A stretch of 64,000 nucleotides of DNA from Saturnia japonica. Lineage: Eukaryota > Arthropoda > Insecta > Lepidoptera > Saturniidae. The notes beneath the pieces are model-generated. The model was not told the origin of the DNA. It ran no database searches and saw only the letters and a program-made list of their open reading frames with translations. The stretch is from the NCBI GenBank assembly GCA_033032175.1, contig CM065334.1, positions 8,057,705-8,121,704 of the forward strand, written 5' to 3'. How positions within the stretch are numbered: the first letter of the stretch is position 1; each line of letters opens with the position of its first letter. The position numbers and the translations under genes were made by a program. Below are positions 1-12,500 of this stretch, one piece after another.

Positions 1-1795
1 TTTCTTGAGATCGAATATTTCTCAACCTTTTTCGATTGCTAGTATACTGAGATAGACTCTTTCTTTTTCTACCAGGCATTTTACCTAAATCTAAACGACA
101 ATAATATAAAGTAAAGGTCAAAATCGGTAGTCCAATTGCAAAATTCAAGTTACCTCGAATCCGCAATACAATAAAACGAAATCCTTTAATAATAGCCAAG
201 GTCAATAAATAAAAGTACAAATTCCAATCCGTAACGCAATTAATCGAAAATCCTTTAGGAAATAGCCAAGTTTATTTTTTGTGTTTTAAATCTATTTATC
301 GTTAATCGTTAGTATTCAAAAGACGTAATGAACAATGCAGAATGGTAGTAGGTATATTTAATTTACTAATTCAAGAACATTTCTTGACAGTGCGATCTAC
401 AAACTCACAAGTCCCGAAGAGCTACATCTATCGTAGAATTTTAGAACGAAATAAATTGAACTGCCTATATAAATATCTTCTTAAACATTGTTTAATTTGT
501 TTTTCAATCTAAAATCTCTAAAAATGACTGCGCCATACATGAAATAATAATTTACAGTAAGTAGGTACCTATATTATTTAAAATGACGTGAAAATTAAAT
601 AATTTATATTACATATTTCATTTTTTATTACATAAAATCCTTTTTTTTTACTTTTGATAATTAAAAAAATGCTATTTATACACCACACAAATATCCATAC
701 GTGTAAAAATTCATCCTATGTGCTACTTATCATAGGCTTCAAAAAGGTACCTTCTGCGTGATTGGCATACAGATTAACAGAGAAATAGACAAACGATTCA
801 AAATTAATATTAATAATGCACAAAGTGGTAACTAATAGTTTTAATTTGAATTCGGGATAAATATAACAAAAATGATGTTATGGTGTTTGGATAAATTTCA
901 TTCAATTAAACTTCATTTCACTATTACTTGAAATATATTATAGTATTACATATACATAAATTACATTGTTTATAATCTACATAGCCTTCATAGCACAAAA
1001 AACAAACGACATCTATCGTAGAATTAAAAAAAAAAATTAAGCCAGTTTATTTTACTACTATTGTACGTTTTTTTTTCTTTTAAGTGACGATAAAATAATT
1101 TGGATGCATTTCATATACAGACAGACAAAAATTTTAAAAACTATCGAAATGTGTTCTGTCCATGATTCTAAGCCCCCCATATATTTTTTTCTCAAATATC
1201 TTCAATGTACAGATTTCGACTCTTTACTCTTTTATTATAAGTATAGATTCTACACGAGTATTAAAAAAATAAATGGGTAAAATTTTCGATGAAAATAAAA
1301 TGGCAACACTTAAAAAATGAACGCGTCATTTTCTAAATGTAAAATAAATTAAACAATTAAATAAATATACTTTAGAATGCGCTACTTACAGATGAAATGT
1401 GATCCCATCCTGTTTTTTTATAATCCCTGCAGCATTTTTACATGTAGGAAAAACACAAGACGGCATTTTAAAATTAAAATTGGCACTTGTACAATACGTC
1501 ACGACGCGCTACTTACAAAGGAGTGACTAATCGCAACAACGTCAAACCACTCTATTTAAGAGTGGTTTTTGTATCTTCAGTTTTATGTGCGTTCGCGGTT
1601 TCTGGTTTTTTCTGTATTCTGAGGCGTGAGACTACTCAATTTATATAAAATGCTTGACGGCCTAAAAAGTCTTTCTTCGAGAAAGATTACGTGAATGTTT
1701 TTATATCCAGATGCAATAATTTGGAATATTATGCCATTAGAGTTATTAAATAATACCTGAAATAAGTACGAGAAATTATGATTTGCCAATAAAAT
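1..1795. other. AT-rich stretch, nothing recognised
   Basis: No coding frame or splice pattern that I can support. ACATCTATCGTAGAATT occurs twice (near 424 and 1010), and GCGCTACTTACA also occurs twice (near 1380 and 1506). Confidence 0.5.
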
Positions 1796-1800
1796 TCTTC

Positions 1801-1893
1801 TGTGGCGCTCGCCGGCCGCTGCCGCGGCACGCTCGCTGCGCTCGCTCGGCTCGCGCGTTGTGGTCGCAGCTCCAACCTAACCTAACCTAACCT
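1801..1893 (+). repeat. GC-rich patch ending in four AACCT units
   Basis: A strongly GC-rich run (CGCTCGCTGCGCTCGCTCGG) in AT-rich surroundings ends in AACCT repeated four times at 1874-1893, the complement of the insect telomere unit TTAGG. A related GC-rich run followed by AACCTAACCT lies at about 2396-2455. I take this as an interspersed repeat, not a telomere. Confidence 0.6.
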
Positions 1894-1895
1894 GT

Positions 1896-3895
1896 TAAGG
1901 CTCGTCAAATGATATTTGTTTTGAACAAATGTATAATTATAACTTTGCTCCCAGGGAGGTATACATGCTAATTTTACGTACATAATTATAAACGTGGAAA
2001 TTAATTCATTTTTCAACGACTGGAAGGATTCGCGTGGAATTTCTATTTATATAGTCCTATATCGTGGATATAGGATATTGAATAGTTTACTATTACAAAT
2101 TTAAATTCAAGTTAATGTATGTAATTAACCGAGCTGAGTACTCGTTTTATAAAAAGTGTCGATAACCTAAACTAAGGTATTTCATCAGCTCGCAAGGGGC
2201 GGATAAAAGACTGCTCTATGGCGCTGGTTGTTATATAAAGTAATCTGAGAAGCGACCACCAACTTGAAATACAGAATGTCTTAAGATTACAGCTTGGTTG
2301 TAACAGATTTCGAATTTATAAATTATTTCATCAAAATATGAAAATAAGTACAATCGGCCAGTTAATCTTAATTCGATGTCGCGCATTAAAAATTGACGCT
2401 CGCTCGCTCGCCAGCGGCACGCGTATTTTATTGCAAATCAAACCTAACCTGACTGTAGCACTTTGCTCTACTGGGTTACGAAAGGAATTACGGGATTTCC
2501 CATTTTAGTAAATATAACATCCATAATTGGGATTACCGAGCTACTAAGTGGATCATAATATCCAATAATTTCACAATTTAAAATATAGTAGGATTCACAA
2601 TAATTATAGTATACAATACAGCTATGTTTCACTATTCAGAAATTATTTTACTCAATTCATAATGCAGGATAACTTTTTATGAATGAAAATGTGCCAACCA
2701 TCTTGCCAGATTGGAAACTTATTAGAGAACACGTTGCCTTATTTCGACAACTAATATGATTAGTGATTACATGTTGTCATGCTCTGTGATTTTATATAGC
2801 AAATATGATTATACCTACCAGAGTTAAATGTATAGCTTACATAAATATAAAATTCTACCCTCGCCTAACCGACTAGTCACAGAATTACGTGGAATATGCA
2901 GTCATAAAATCAGATGAAAAATGACAATTTATTACGTACCACTGATATACAGCAAATCTTACTACATAACTAAAGTTGTTTTACTACGTACAGTTGATAT
3001 ATCAATACAGCCAGACATTTTGATCATGGTTACTTTCGCGCAGTAACTTGAAAGTTCAGTTATATATTCAACGTTCAGTCGACATAAGAGTTATATGGTT
3101 ATGTATTACAGTTATATCAAAACTTTTGTACATCAATATATTTTATAATAGGAGTGAAATAATGAGTCGTAATATTTATTTGGCAACCGAGTCATTTCGT
3201 ACATAACAGAAGCTATTGCTCGATGTTATTCTGATAACACAGAGACGCAAATGTCTTCACTGGGTTTCTGAAGGGAGATATGTGTACTAAGACTTCACGC
3301 GTGGTGTAGCTATGTGAAGTACGAAACAGAGCTGAGTAGCCAACGTATAAGCCGTTATCACTCCGATCACATTATATCGCAACGCGCGGAGTGTCTCTTC
3401 ATAGCAAATATTTCCCACTCTGCTATAACCACTTTCTTTGATATAAATTATCATAGCTTCACTTGTAAAAACACTGCCTTAAATATAAAGTGATACGGTC
3501 TAGAAACTCGCCAAAGTAAGTGACCATTTGATATTCTAACCATTATGGTTAGGTCATCGTAGAAATTGGTTCGTTCCAAACGTACAAAATATGCATCTAG
3601 CTCTACAGTAAGAATATGGCACAGACCTCGAAAGAATTGTTGAAGTGCGAATCGAAAGGACGGCGATAAATGTGAAGTAAATTGCAGTAGGTACTACTCG
3701 CACTAACGTAGTTTTTGTAAAGGGTGCATATAACTTTAGATATATAAGTAGGTATATACTACTATAAATAGGTGGACAATATGAATATAGGCCGCACGCA
3801 CGGCCGATTAATTCCAAACTAAGCAAAGCATATATTATGGTTACTAAACTACTGATATCATATATGCACATGTATATATATTTAACACCCAAACA
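1896..3895. other. AT-rich stretch, nothing recognised apart from the repeat at ~2396-2455
   Basis: The short frames here have no recognisable domain, and their composition does not differ from the surrounding noncoding DNA. Confidence 0.45.
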
Positions 3896-3899
3896 CACA

Positions 3900-3996
3900 A
3901 CTGACAGTTAGGCACGACGCACAAATTAAAATCATGTGCGGGAATCGAACCTGCGATCTCTCTGCTCAATAATACGGTTTATTACACTGGCATGTA
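3900..3996 (-). repeat. tRNA-derived SINE remnant
   Basis: Read on the minus strand it contains GCAGGTTCGATTCCCGCACA, a good RNA polymerase III B box (GGTTCGATTCC) in a tRNA T-arm-like setting. The A box side is decayed. Confidence 0.5.
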
Positions 3997-4235
3997 AAAT
4001 AAAGATAGTATTAATCAGAATAAGCGAAATGAGGCTAGTCGGTAACATTAGTAATATTTTGACATTAATATTTACAAACTTATTTCTTTCGCGTCGTATT
4101 AATTAGCTTGCTTTAGAATATGTTTGCGACCTTGTTGTGTAATTGTTAAAACTAATCCTTTTTTTTTTCGCACCTCATATTTAGGCGATAACAAACAGGT
4201 CTCAATATTAGGCTTCTAATAACCGACAGTAATTT

Positions 4236-4534
4236 AATAGACGCGTTTTACCTGAAATAAAACGCATATTAAAATACTTCCCTTATTAGAAGCCTACTTT
4301 TTAACTCTGCCTGGTGTAATTTCGACACAATGACGAATAAATTCGCCGCATCCTACTACCAAGGCAACGGCCCCCCCGCGCCGCCTGGTGACACATGTGG
4401 GAGGTGCGAAAGAGATGGCTATAGAACGTAGAAAGAGAAATCAACGGAAACACTGATGCGCTGCTCTCAATATTAGGCTTCTATTAAGGGAAGTATTTTA
4501 ATATGCGTTTTATTTCAGGTAAAACGCGTCTATT
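4236..4534. mobile_element. Fold-back (MITE-like) element with ~61-bp inverted arms
   Basis: The arms 4236-4296 and 4474-4534 are near-perfect reverse complements, with about one mismatch in 61, around a ~177-bp spacer. CTCAATATTAGGCTTCTA occurs in the same direction at 4201-4218 and 4465-4482, so the structure is more complex than a simple hairpin. No coding capacity. Confidence 0.75.
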
Positions 4535-4539
4535 TTAAA

Positions 4540-7500
4540 ACGTCATATTGAAAACACTTCGCAAGCCGATCTCTTGATCTTATGATGCTCTTACTAGTTA
4601 CCAACAATCTATACATAAATGAAATCTACGCGTCTGTATGCTCTACTGGGATGTTTCTCCTATTCGGTCCTAGTTAGTATTTTAACGTTCAGATGTGCCT
4701 TCTTAAGACCTAAATTGATTAAGATTTTTTTTTATTTTAATTAGATATTCACCATCATTAGAGGCACTACATAATCATACAATTATAGCAGTATCTAAAG
4801 TTATCGTATCTACTTCTTGGTCGAAGTCTATAAAATCTTCAACTTGGGAACTATACGCAAGAAAGTGTTATTACGTCATATTCCTATAATTTACTGAGTT
4901 AAAAAAACGGCGAGGCGGTAAAAAACACTTTATAAAATACTTTACGGTACACTTTTTGACGCAAAACAAAGCATAGAAGCTTTATCATAAGTACCTATTA
5001 GAGTAAAACAATTGAGATTTTGCAAGTTTTAACCAAAAAGTTACAAATGAATATTTTTGTTCTGATTTCATCTTTTTAATTTCCTGTCTAGCTAACCAAG
5101 GCGAACTAGTTTTTTACACATCATAGGAAACGGAGCGTTAAAGGTTAAATAAAACAAAATAGATAATAAAAATGCATATTTTTATATTTATATGTAGCAC
5201 TTACATATTTTATGATTAAAAATGACACGCATATGTATATTTACAATTTATTTTTAACGTCCTTATATATGGCAATAAATTATTAATTGCCTTATAAAAG
5301 TCCAGAGTTACATGAACTGGAGACATGTAAAAAAAGGTTATGTAATTAATTATATTTCAAAAAAACATATCTAGCGATTTAAACTCATTTATAACTTAAA
5401 TTTAATTCTATATTCTAGAATAATAAAACGAAAAAATAAAACCAATGACAGTTTTCATTCCCTCTCTTTTTAATTCCTTTGCACGGGCAAAGGAACAATG
5501 CTAATTCAGCTTTATCGATTAATAATTATTATATTTCATTTTATCACAATATGAACGATTTCGAAATACAAGATGGTAATAAATAATAATAATTTAAATG
5601 ATCGGAATAAATAAAACCAATATTACCTTTATTATTAAAATATTATACATTATAATCACAGAGTAAAGTGCCGGCATATTTTTTTCTATCTTCTATAAGT
5701 TATAGGAGTTTTTTGTGTAAATATAATTTTGATTTAAAATACGTAAACATTATCGCCGTTTAAAAAATAAAAACTAAGCAAATTATTATGCCTTATCGTA
5801 TAATATTTAAACCCTTTTTAATAGAGGGTATATAAAATACGTTTAAAAAAACCAGTAAGCTTAAAGCGACGACTATTCAGTATTAAAATTTGACATAATG
5901 AAAATATTCATTCAATAAGTAACCTCCACATACCATACGGATTATAGACAATTCACTTCATTTGTGCGCGCGGCCCTATGTGTGCATTAAAGCGTGTAGA
6001 GATACAGTCTATGTGTGTGTGTCAAGAGATACAGTCGAGTACACAAAAGAATTCCATTATTTATTTCACTCATATTATGTCGAAATTTTTTAAATCTTAT
6101 TATTCAATTTTAAAATAAATCACAGCACAATAAGGTAAATTGCATGTTTATTGCCACATCATTACCACTAGAAATGCCAAATAATGATCTTTCTATTAAT
6201 TTAATTATTTCCGTCACATTGTGTTCAATTTTATGTAAAGCATTATATATATAATGCTTTAATATATTTTCTAAATGGTTTAGGATATTTTCTATATGGT
6301 TTAGGATGATAATTATGGTGGTAGACTAAGAATTTTTAAACCATTTACTTTTTTTCTGTTACCCATTGCTGAATATCTATCTTCTTAAATTAGAATTTGG
6401 CATTTTTATATTTCGATCATTGTGATACGACGTATTATAAAGCAGAACAACTGGTTAGGTGAAACATTTTCTACGTGATGAACTAGACATTTTTATTACC
6501 GACTGTACCGGTAGAACAAAGCGATAAGGACACGTGTTGATCGGAAGACGACTGTCGCGTCACTGACAAAAATAAAAACTGCATGTTTACTAGCTCACGC
6601 ATACATAGGGCCGCATCGAACGATCGTAAATGTGTAAATGTCTGAAAATTGGAGGACAGATCCTAAAGCGCGTTTAAGCCTATAAAAAATATAAAATTTG
6701 ACAAATTAAAATTAATTATAATGATTGAAACACTACTCTGAAAATATATTCATATCGTAATGTAGTGAACAAAGTAATATTAGGTATAATAAACAGGCGC
6801 CATAAATATGACATTAAGCGAGTGCAGCGCTACCCTGGTGGCAAATTTAGGAAAATAATGTACTTATATTATACTTTTTATTCCGGTAAATGGCATGGGC
6901 TTAACGGCTTTTATCAATATAATCCACGCGAAGTTGCTGGTAAAATAAAAAAAATTGAATCAAGTGCGACTATATTCAGCGCAGTAAAAAAAGAGGTTTA
7001 GCAAGCGACTTCATGGTGTAGAAATTTTGTTACAACGTACACGCAATTCATCGTGTTAGCGTAAAAACTTCATGTCGCATTGCCGCGCTATCACATACGC
7101 TTCTAATAAACGCGCTAATTGATTTACAATTAAAAAAAAAATTATATCTCTATGACGTAATCTCGTGCAATCACACGAAGAAAAATAAAAATAAAGGAAA
7201 AACCAAATTCCATATCCTCTAGTAACTGTACTTACAAACGAAATTCTCTCATATATACGCTTAAAAACTAACTTATTTTTGTATTTTGTTTTATTTTTAA
7301 TATTGGAGTTCACTCTCGAACCTTTCAATTGACGTCTGCGTGTGTTTGTACATTCATGCTCGTCGTTTTTTAAGGTCCAATTTATTTTTTTTGGTAGCAT
7401 TTGAAGTGACGAAGTAAAACTGCCCAGTCCACTGAAAAGTCAACGCCTCGCAGAAAGTTAAGGGCAGAAGGGAGCCAACATATTATCCACCCTATTTCTC

Positions 7501-8280
7501 AACCCCTAAGAGAGTTTCGGTTAACCATACACCAGACTAAAAAAAAAAATTGAAATAAATTGAACCTACCAACATGTTGTCGAGCCGCTTAATTAATAAA
7601 CCGACGTCTCTTCACTCTGAAGTAAGACGACAATTCAGAAGCGGGACATATACGACCAGACATTATTGTTTTTAAATTATCTAATGTAGTTTCAAAAAGG
7701 AAAAAAGATCTGGTCAGAATATTGAATGAAAAAAAAAAAGTGTATATCGTTCTGTCTGTATCATAAGGGCACATGCCCAGGTCCCTGCCAATTTGACGAC
7801 ATATTCATTTACATAGAAAATAAAAAAGATCAGTTTTGTGTAGTTTAAGGAAGAATGGCCGTTGAAATTTCTAAGTTATAAATTAGAAACCAGACCAATT
7901 TTTTTTTTAATATTTTTATAACAGCAAACATTATATGTAGTAAACAAAAAAAAAAAATTTTTGTTTAAGATTTTTTTTACATTCTAATTCCCGTCAAATA
8001 TTATTTGTTGTTTGGGCTCCCGCATATAATACGGCCACGAATAGATATGTGCAGTTCACAAAAAAAGTAATCCACTTTAGCTAAGCTTTGCATACACATA
8101 CGCAATCGAAAGATCGAGAAACCATAGAGATTTAAGTGTGTAAGAAAAAGTACAAAATCGTGGTCCTATATATTATTAAAAATATATAAATTTATTTTTA
8201 AAACCTACCCCCTACACAACATGTCACACACACACCGACTATTATTTAATAATAAAATGTAATAAAGGAATAATATTTTT
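4540..8280. other. AT-rich stretch, no gene recognised
   Basis: It contains a perfect 24-bp palindrome at 6237-6260 and an imperfect ~21-bp tandem (TGGTTTAGGATATTTTCTA) at about 6275-6310. The short frames at 6765-7001 and 7056-7400 show no domain. Confidence 0.45.
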
Positions 8281-8285
8281 TATTT

Positions 8286-8667
8286 TGATAATTATCATGT
8301 TAAATATAAAACAAAATATAAGAGTCACTTCTAAAAGCAGAATTATTAAGACAACATATACTGTGTTCATAACAAATTAACGAAGGTAATTAATTTCTCA
8401 GTTAAGACACCGAAATAATAAAGCATGAAATCTTGCAAAAAAGGGTTCTTATATAACATGGGTAAACACTAAGAAAAGGTTTTTCGAAGATTTATCTTTA
8501 GGTGGTTAAAAATAGTATGCATCCGGAGATGTTCCCGAAAATTCCAACGGGCACATGGCTAATACACAATAAACTGATAATTATCATTGGGAATACTGAA
8601 TATTTTCTCTGATAATTATCATACATTTACTCTGGCAGTTATCATATATTAACTGTGATAATTATCA
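8286..8667. repeat. Cluster of the palindrome TGATAATTATCA
   Basis: Exact 12-bp copies at 8286-8297, 8575-8586, 8610-8621 and 8656-8667, plus a degenerate copy at 8633-8644. The last four starts are 35, 23 and 23 bp apart. Confidence 0.8.
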
Positions 8668-8669
8668 TT

Positions 8670-9299
8670 GCAAATAAATAATCACATAGCTCAAAAATTT
8701 TAATTTGACGATTTGCTTAGCTTTGGATTCTGAAGAGTATGTTCGTTTTAAAATGTTATATTAATTAAATAATAATTGATGTGCGACGTGACTAAGATAC
8801 CGGCCTTATGACACTTGGAGAATAATTCCACGAAGTTCCTCACCAGTTCTCAATATCACATTGCTTATTCTAATTTCTAACAAACATTTCAATATACAGC
8901 GTGCTTGTGTTTGTAACTTTCATTTATACGGTATTATTTGAGTCATATAGAGCAAACATAGCAATGTTCACTTTCACAGAAAAGAATTTCGATATTTTAA
9001 AAAAAAATTGATGCAGCAATAACATTATTTTCCAAATGCTATAGAACAGAATGTCTGGGTAAAGTTCCTGATATTCATAAAAATAAGAGCTTTTAAATAT
9101 TGAAAATATTGGACATTGGCTTTCATATGACACATTAATTGTTTAATGAATACCTACTTGTCTATAAAATATGAACAGCATGTATATAAAAATCGGCAAC
9201 GAGAATGTGGAACAAACGAAAGACATAAACAATTTACGAGCGTTAGAAAGAAACAAAAGACATAAGTTACGGTTCACAGTAGTACATATAGCGTGTTTT
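8670..9299. other. AT-rich stretch downstream of BNIP3
   Basis: No gene or repeat recognised; the frame at 8924-9133 is low-complexity, AT-rich sequence. Confidence 0.4.
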
Positions 9300-9505
9300 A
9301 CTTTTGATATTTATTGAATTTGTTTCAAATTTTATTTTTTTCATTTACGAAAGAAGAATAAACCCGGTATTTTAATATCTTACAAATATAAGCAAGCTGT
9401 ATATAGGTGAATGTTTGAATCCACGCCACTGCCGCCAAGTCCTCGTCAGCTGGTGGAATCGTTCCCCAACTGTCATCCTGTCCGTCGATCAGTCTTACGT
9501 CCCGT
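9300..9505 (-). other. BNIP3 3' UTR and poly(A) signals
   Basis: AATAAA on the minus strand occurs at 9336-9331 and 9315-9310, about 170 and 190 nt past the stop. Either would end a compact 3' UTR. The first 90 nt of it is GC-rich compared with the flank. Confidence 0.55.
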
Positions 9506-9560
9506 TCAATTAATGATGACCAGTCTCGGGGGTAGCATACCCTTCTTGCTTAACCATACG
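9506..9560 (-). CDS. BNIP3: BNIP3 last coding exon and stop
   Basis: The acceptor is TTATTTTTGCAG|CG. The exon completes G175 and encodes [17 protein letters not shown], then TGA. The reading GAGIG-VWLSKKG continues the membrane helix into the short positively charged tail expected for BNIP3. A second frame stays open through the stop and far into the 3' UTR (see findings), so the exact C-terminus is slightly less certain than the rest. Confidence 0.88.
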
Positions 9561-12500
9561 CTGCAAAAATAACATGACAATTTTTAACAAACGAGAAAAT
9601 CAACTTCAATAATTCGAATAACCTTCGAAGATGAAGGTCCAATGCCAATGAAATTGAAATGGAACCATGCTTAAGGTATCGCCTATCAAAAAAAAAAAAG
9701 AATCAGCTTAATCGGTTCATAAACATAGAACTTATGGGTAAACATCTATAAAAAAATTATACATTCGAATTGAGTAAAGACTGGAGGGTCTTTTTTTTAA
9801 GTCGGTAATTATTTAAAACTATAATTAGTTAAAATATTTCTACGAATAAGCGAAATACCACTCCTCTCGAGATTTCCGAAACAATAGGTTCGATTGACGT
9901 GAAATTCAGCATAATTACCTACCCACTCTTTTCTCTATATAGACGCTCACTAAGAACGGATTTTATGAAAATCCTATGCAAAACTTTAACATGGGTGAAT
10001 ACAGCTAGTAAATTATAAACAGGCATAGAGAAATGTCTTTGTAGGTATCTCTTTACTTGAAGTAGTCCGGCTGGTGGAACACCTCCACCCTACAAAAGAT
10101 CGCAGCCAAATAACCTTGTGTTGTGTTCCTGCGGTGAGTAGGGTGCCAGAGCTCCTCGAGGTAGGGGGGTTCAAAGTCGGCAAAGCTTTAATGATACCTA
10201 TGGTCTTTTTTATTTTATTTATTTTTGTACATTATTATATTTTTGTTTTTAAATTTTATTAGGTACTATTTTAGTTTTATATTACCTACAATAATAATTT
10301 TTCCACATTATCGCTGGTAGAAAATTCTTTATAGCATTAAGCTCGCCGGTGTACAAACTAAAAGTGCAATAAAGTCGTCATTCCTTCATTATAGTATTAC
10401 AAGCGTCCATCAGGCGAGTCATCAGCTTATTTGTTACCTTAGTTGTATAAAAAAAGAACAGAATATTAATGTGGTATATTATTACCCAATGCCAGCTCCG
10501 AGGAGTAAGGAGACGATGTTGGTGACCAGCACAGCGGCTATGGCGCCTCGACTGAAGAGGCAAGTGCGACGCACAGACAGACAGTGACTCTGCGACATTA
10601 CACACACAATTAGCTAGCTAATTTATTAAAAAGGAAAAAAATAAATGTTTATTTGTTACAAGGACATCCGTGGTTATTTATAATGTTACGTTGACATGTA
10701 CCATGAATACATCTGGTATAAATAGGTTATTTACCTGTTGCATGACCGGAGGAGCCAGCTGCTGCTCAAGGACTTCAATGGACGAGGTCGCCGACGGTGG
10801 TCCTCGAGCGCTTTGAGGATGCTTAAACCTCCAGTCCCTGCATAGAAAATAAAAAAAGTGATGAATTGATGAAAAATTCTTGCTTTGTCGATCTTGAACA
10901 CAAACAGAACCCGGGAAACTGAAAAAGAACCCTATTCACCGCAGAAACACATTACAGGGTTATTTGGTTGCACCTGATAAATAAAAAATTGTGAAATGAG
11001 TTTCACGCTATGCTGAAAAATGGGACAGCTTGACCCTCTAAATCTCCCATGGGCCTTGCCGTTGCATCTAGCTCCTAAGAAGAACGGAAGGCGTACATGC
11101 GGCGACTACCGCATGTTGAACGTCAGAACGGTGCTGAATATATGTCCTGACTTTGCACACAGTTTATCCAAGTGTTTAGTAAGCTAATTTAATCAAGGCG
11201 TACAATCAGGTAACCGTTAGTTCCGAAGATATTCCGAAAACAGCAATCACCATCTCAATCAACCTCTACGAATTCCCTTACACGAGTTTAGGCTTCGTAA
11301 CGAAGGAATCCAGGAAAGATCTTCCAACAATTTGTCGACGAAGTGGTTCGAGACTTAGATTTCTGCTACCGCTATTTGGATGACTTCTTGGTATTTTTCA
11401 AGGACCGTAAATAACATGAGGACCATTAACACAAGCGTTAAACAGGCTGTTTTTATTTAGAAGTATTGCACCAGTCCGTCTGCACCATGTAGTGAGAAAT
11501 CTGCAACCACTTCTCTCAAGTCTTAATTTACAAGTGATTGACTTACTTCGGCGGTAACTGATCAGGTCTGCTGCTCCACTCCCAGACCCAGTCACTGGAG
11601 TCATCCTGCGATAATGAAAATGTGGAACTTAATTATGTCTCGACATTGAACGCAAAACCGATGAAGGAATTCGAATTTCACGTAGATTGATCTTAATTGG
11701 AATTCTATAATATGAATCAGCGAGTACTGTAAGAAAACATCATGATGAAATTAAAACATAGAAGGGTATTTCCAACCCTCGTTATGTAGCACAATACGGT
11801 GTTGGTAAAAGGTTATAAGAAGATGTACAATGCGTCCATGGTGGTAGAACATTTTTTAATACCCACCCAAAGTTTTAAATCTGTCGCCAAGCACCTATAG
11901 GTGTATTGCGTTAACTGCATGCGAGAGCCAATTCCCCCAATAAGTTTAGCTTATATTTTTCCAAGGTGATTTTTTTTGGCAACGCCTTATCTACTTTGGT
12001 TCTTTATCAAAATTAATTATTCTTACATCATTTTAAAGCTTAAATTCTCCGCTATTAACCAAAAATAGACAAATTGTATAAAGTTACAGAATGTTTTCTG
12101 TTTTTTTTTCATAAAGTATATTTTATTACAAATGCTATCTATTAAAAGCATTCCAAATGAAAATATATTCAACTAACATGTAGAAAGCGCCATATAAAAA
12201 CAAACTGTTTAATTAACATGGTATTTGTTAAATTGTTACGTGCTATTATGTGCGAAATATTCGCACGGTTCAAGAAGTCGTCACTTATCACACGAGGTTG
12301 TCGCCAAATGCTAAAAAAAGACTCACCCTCCAGCAGTTAATGTAGACGCCTTTCAACTCATCCTCGGTGGACGGTTCGAGATTAGGGCTGTTCGGCGGAG
12401 ACTTGGGGCTGATGGAAACAAAGATACAATTATTAGCATTTGCATACAACCATTAAGATTTTTGAAGTGTAAAAATATCAAGTGAGAAGATCTTCTGAAG

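Noticed and set aside
1874..1893. True telomere or chromosome fusion point
   Set aside because: Only four units, internal to the sequence and attached to a GC-rich run that recurs at 2396.
8575..8667. CRISPR-like spaced repeat
   Set aside because: The 12-bp units with 23-35 bp spacing are too short and uneven, and the genome is eukaryotic.
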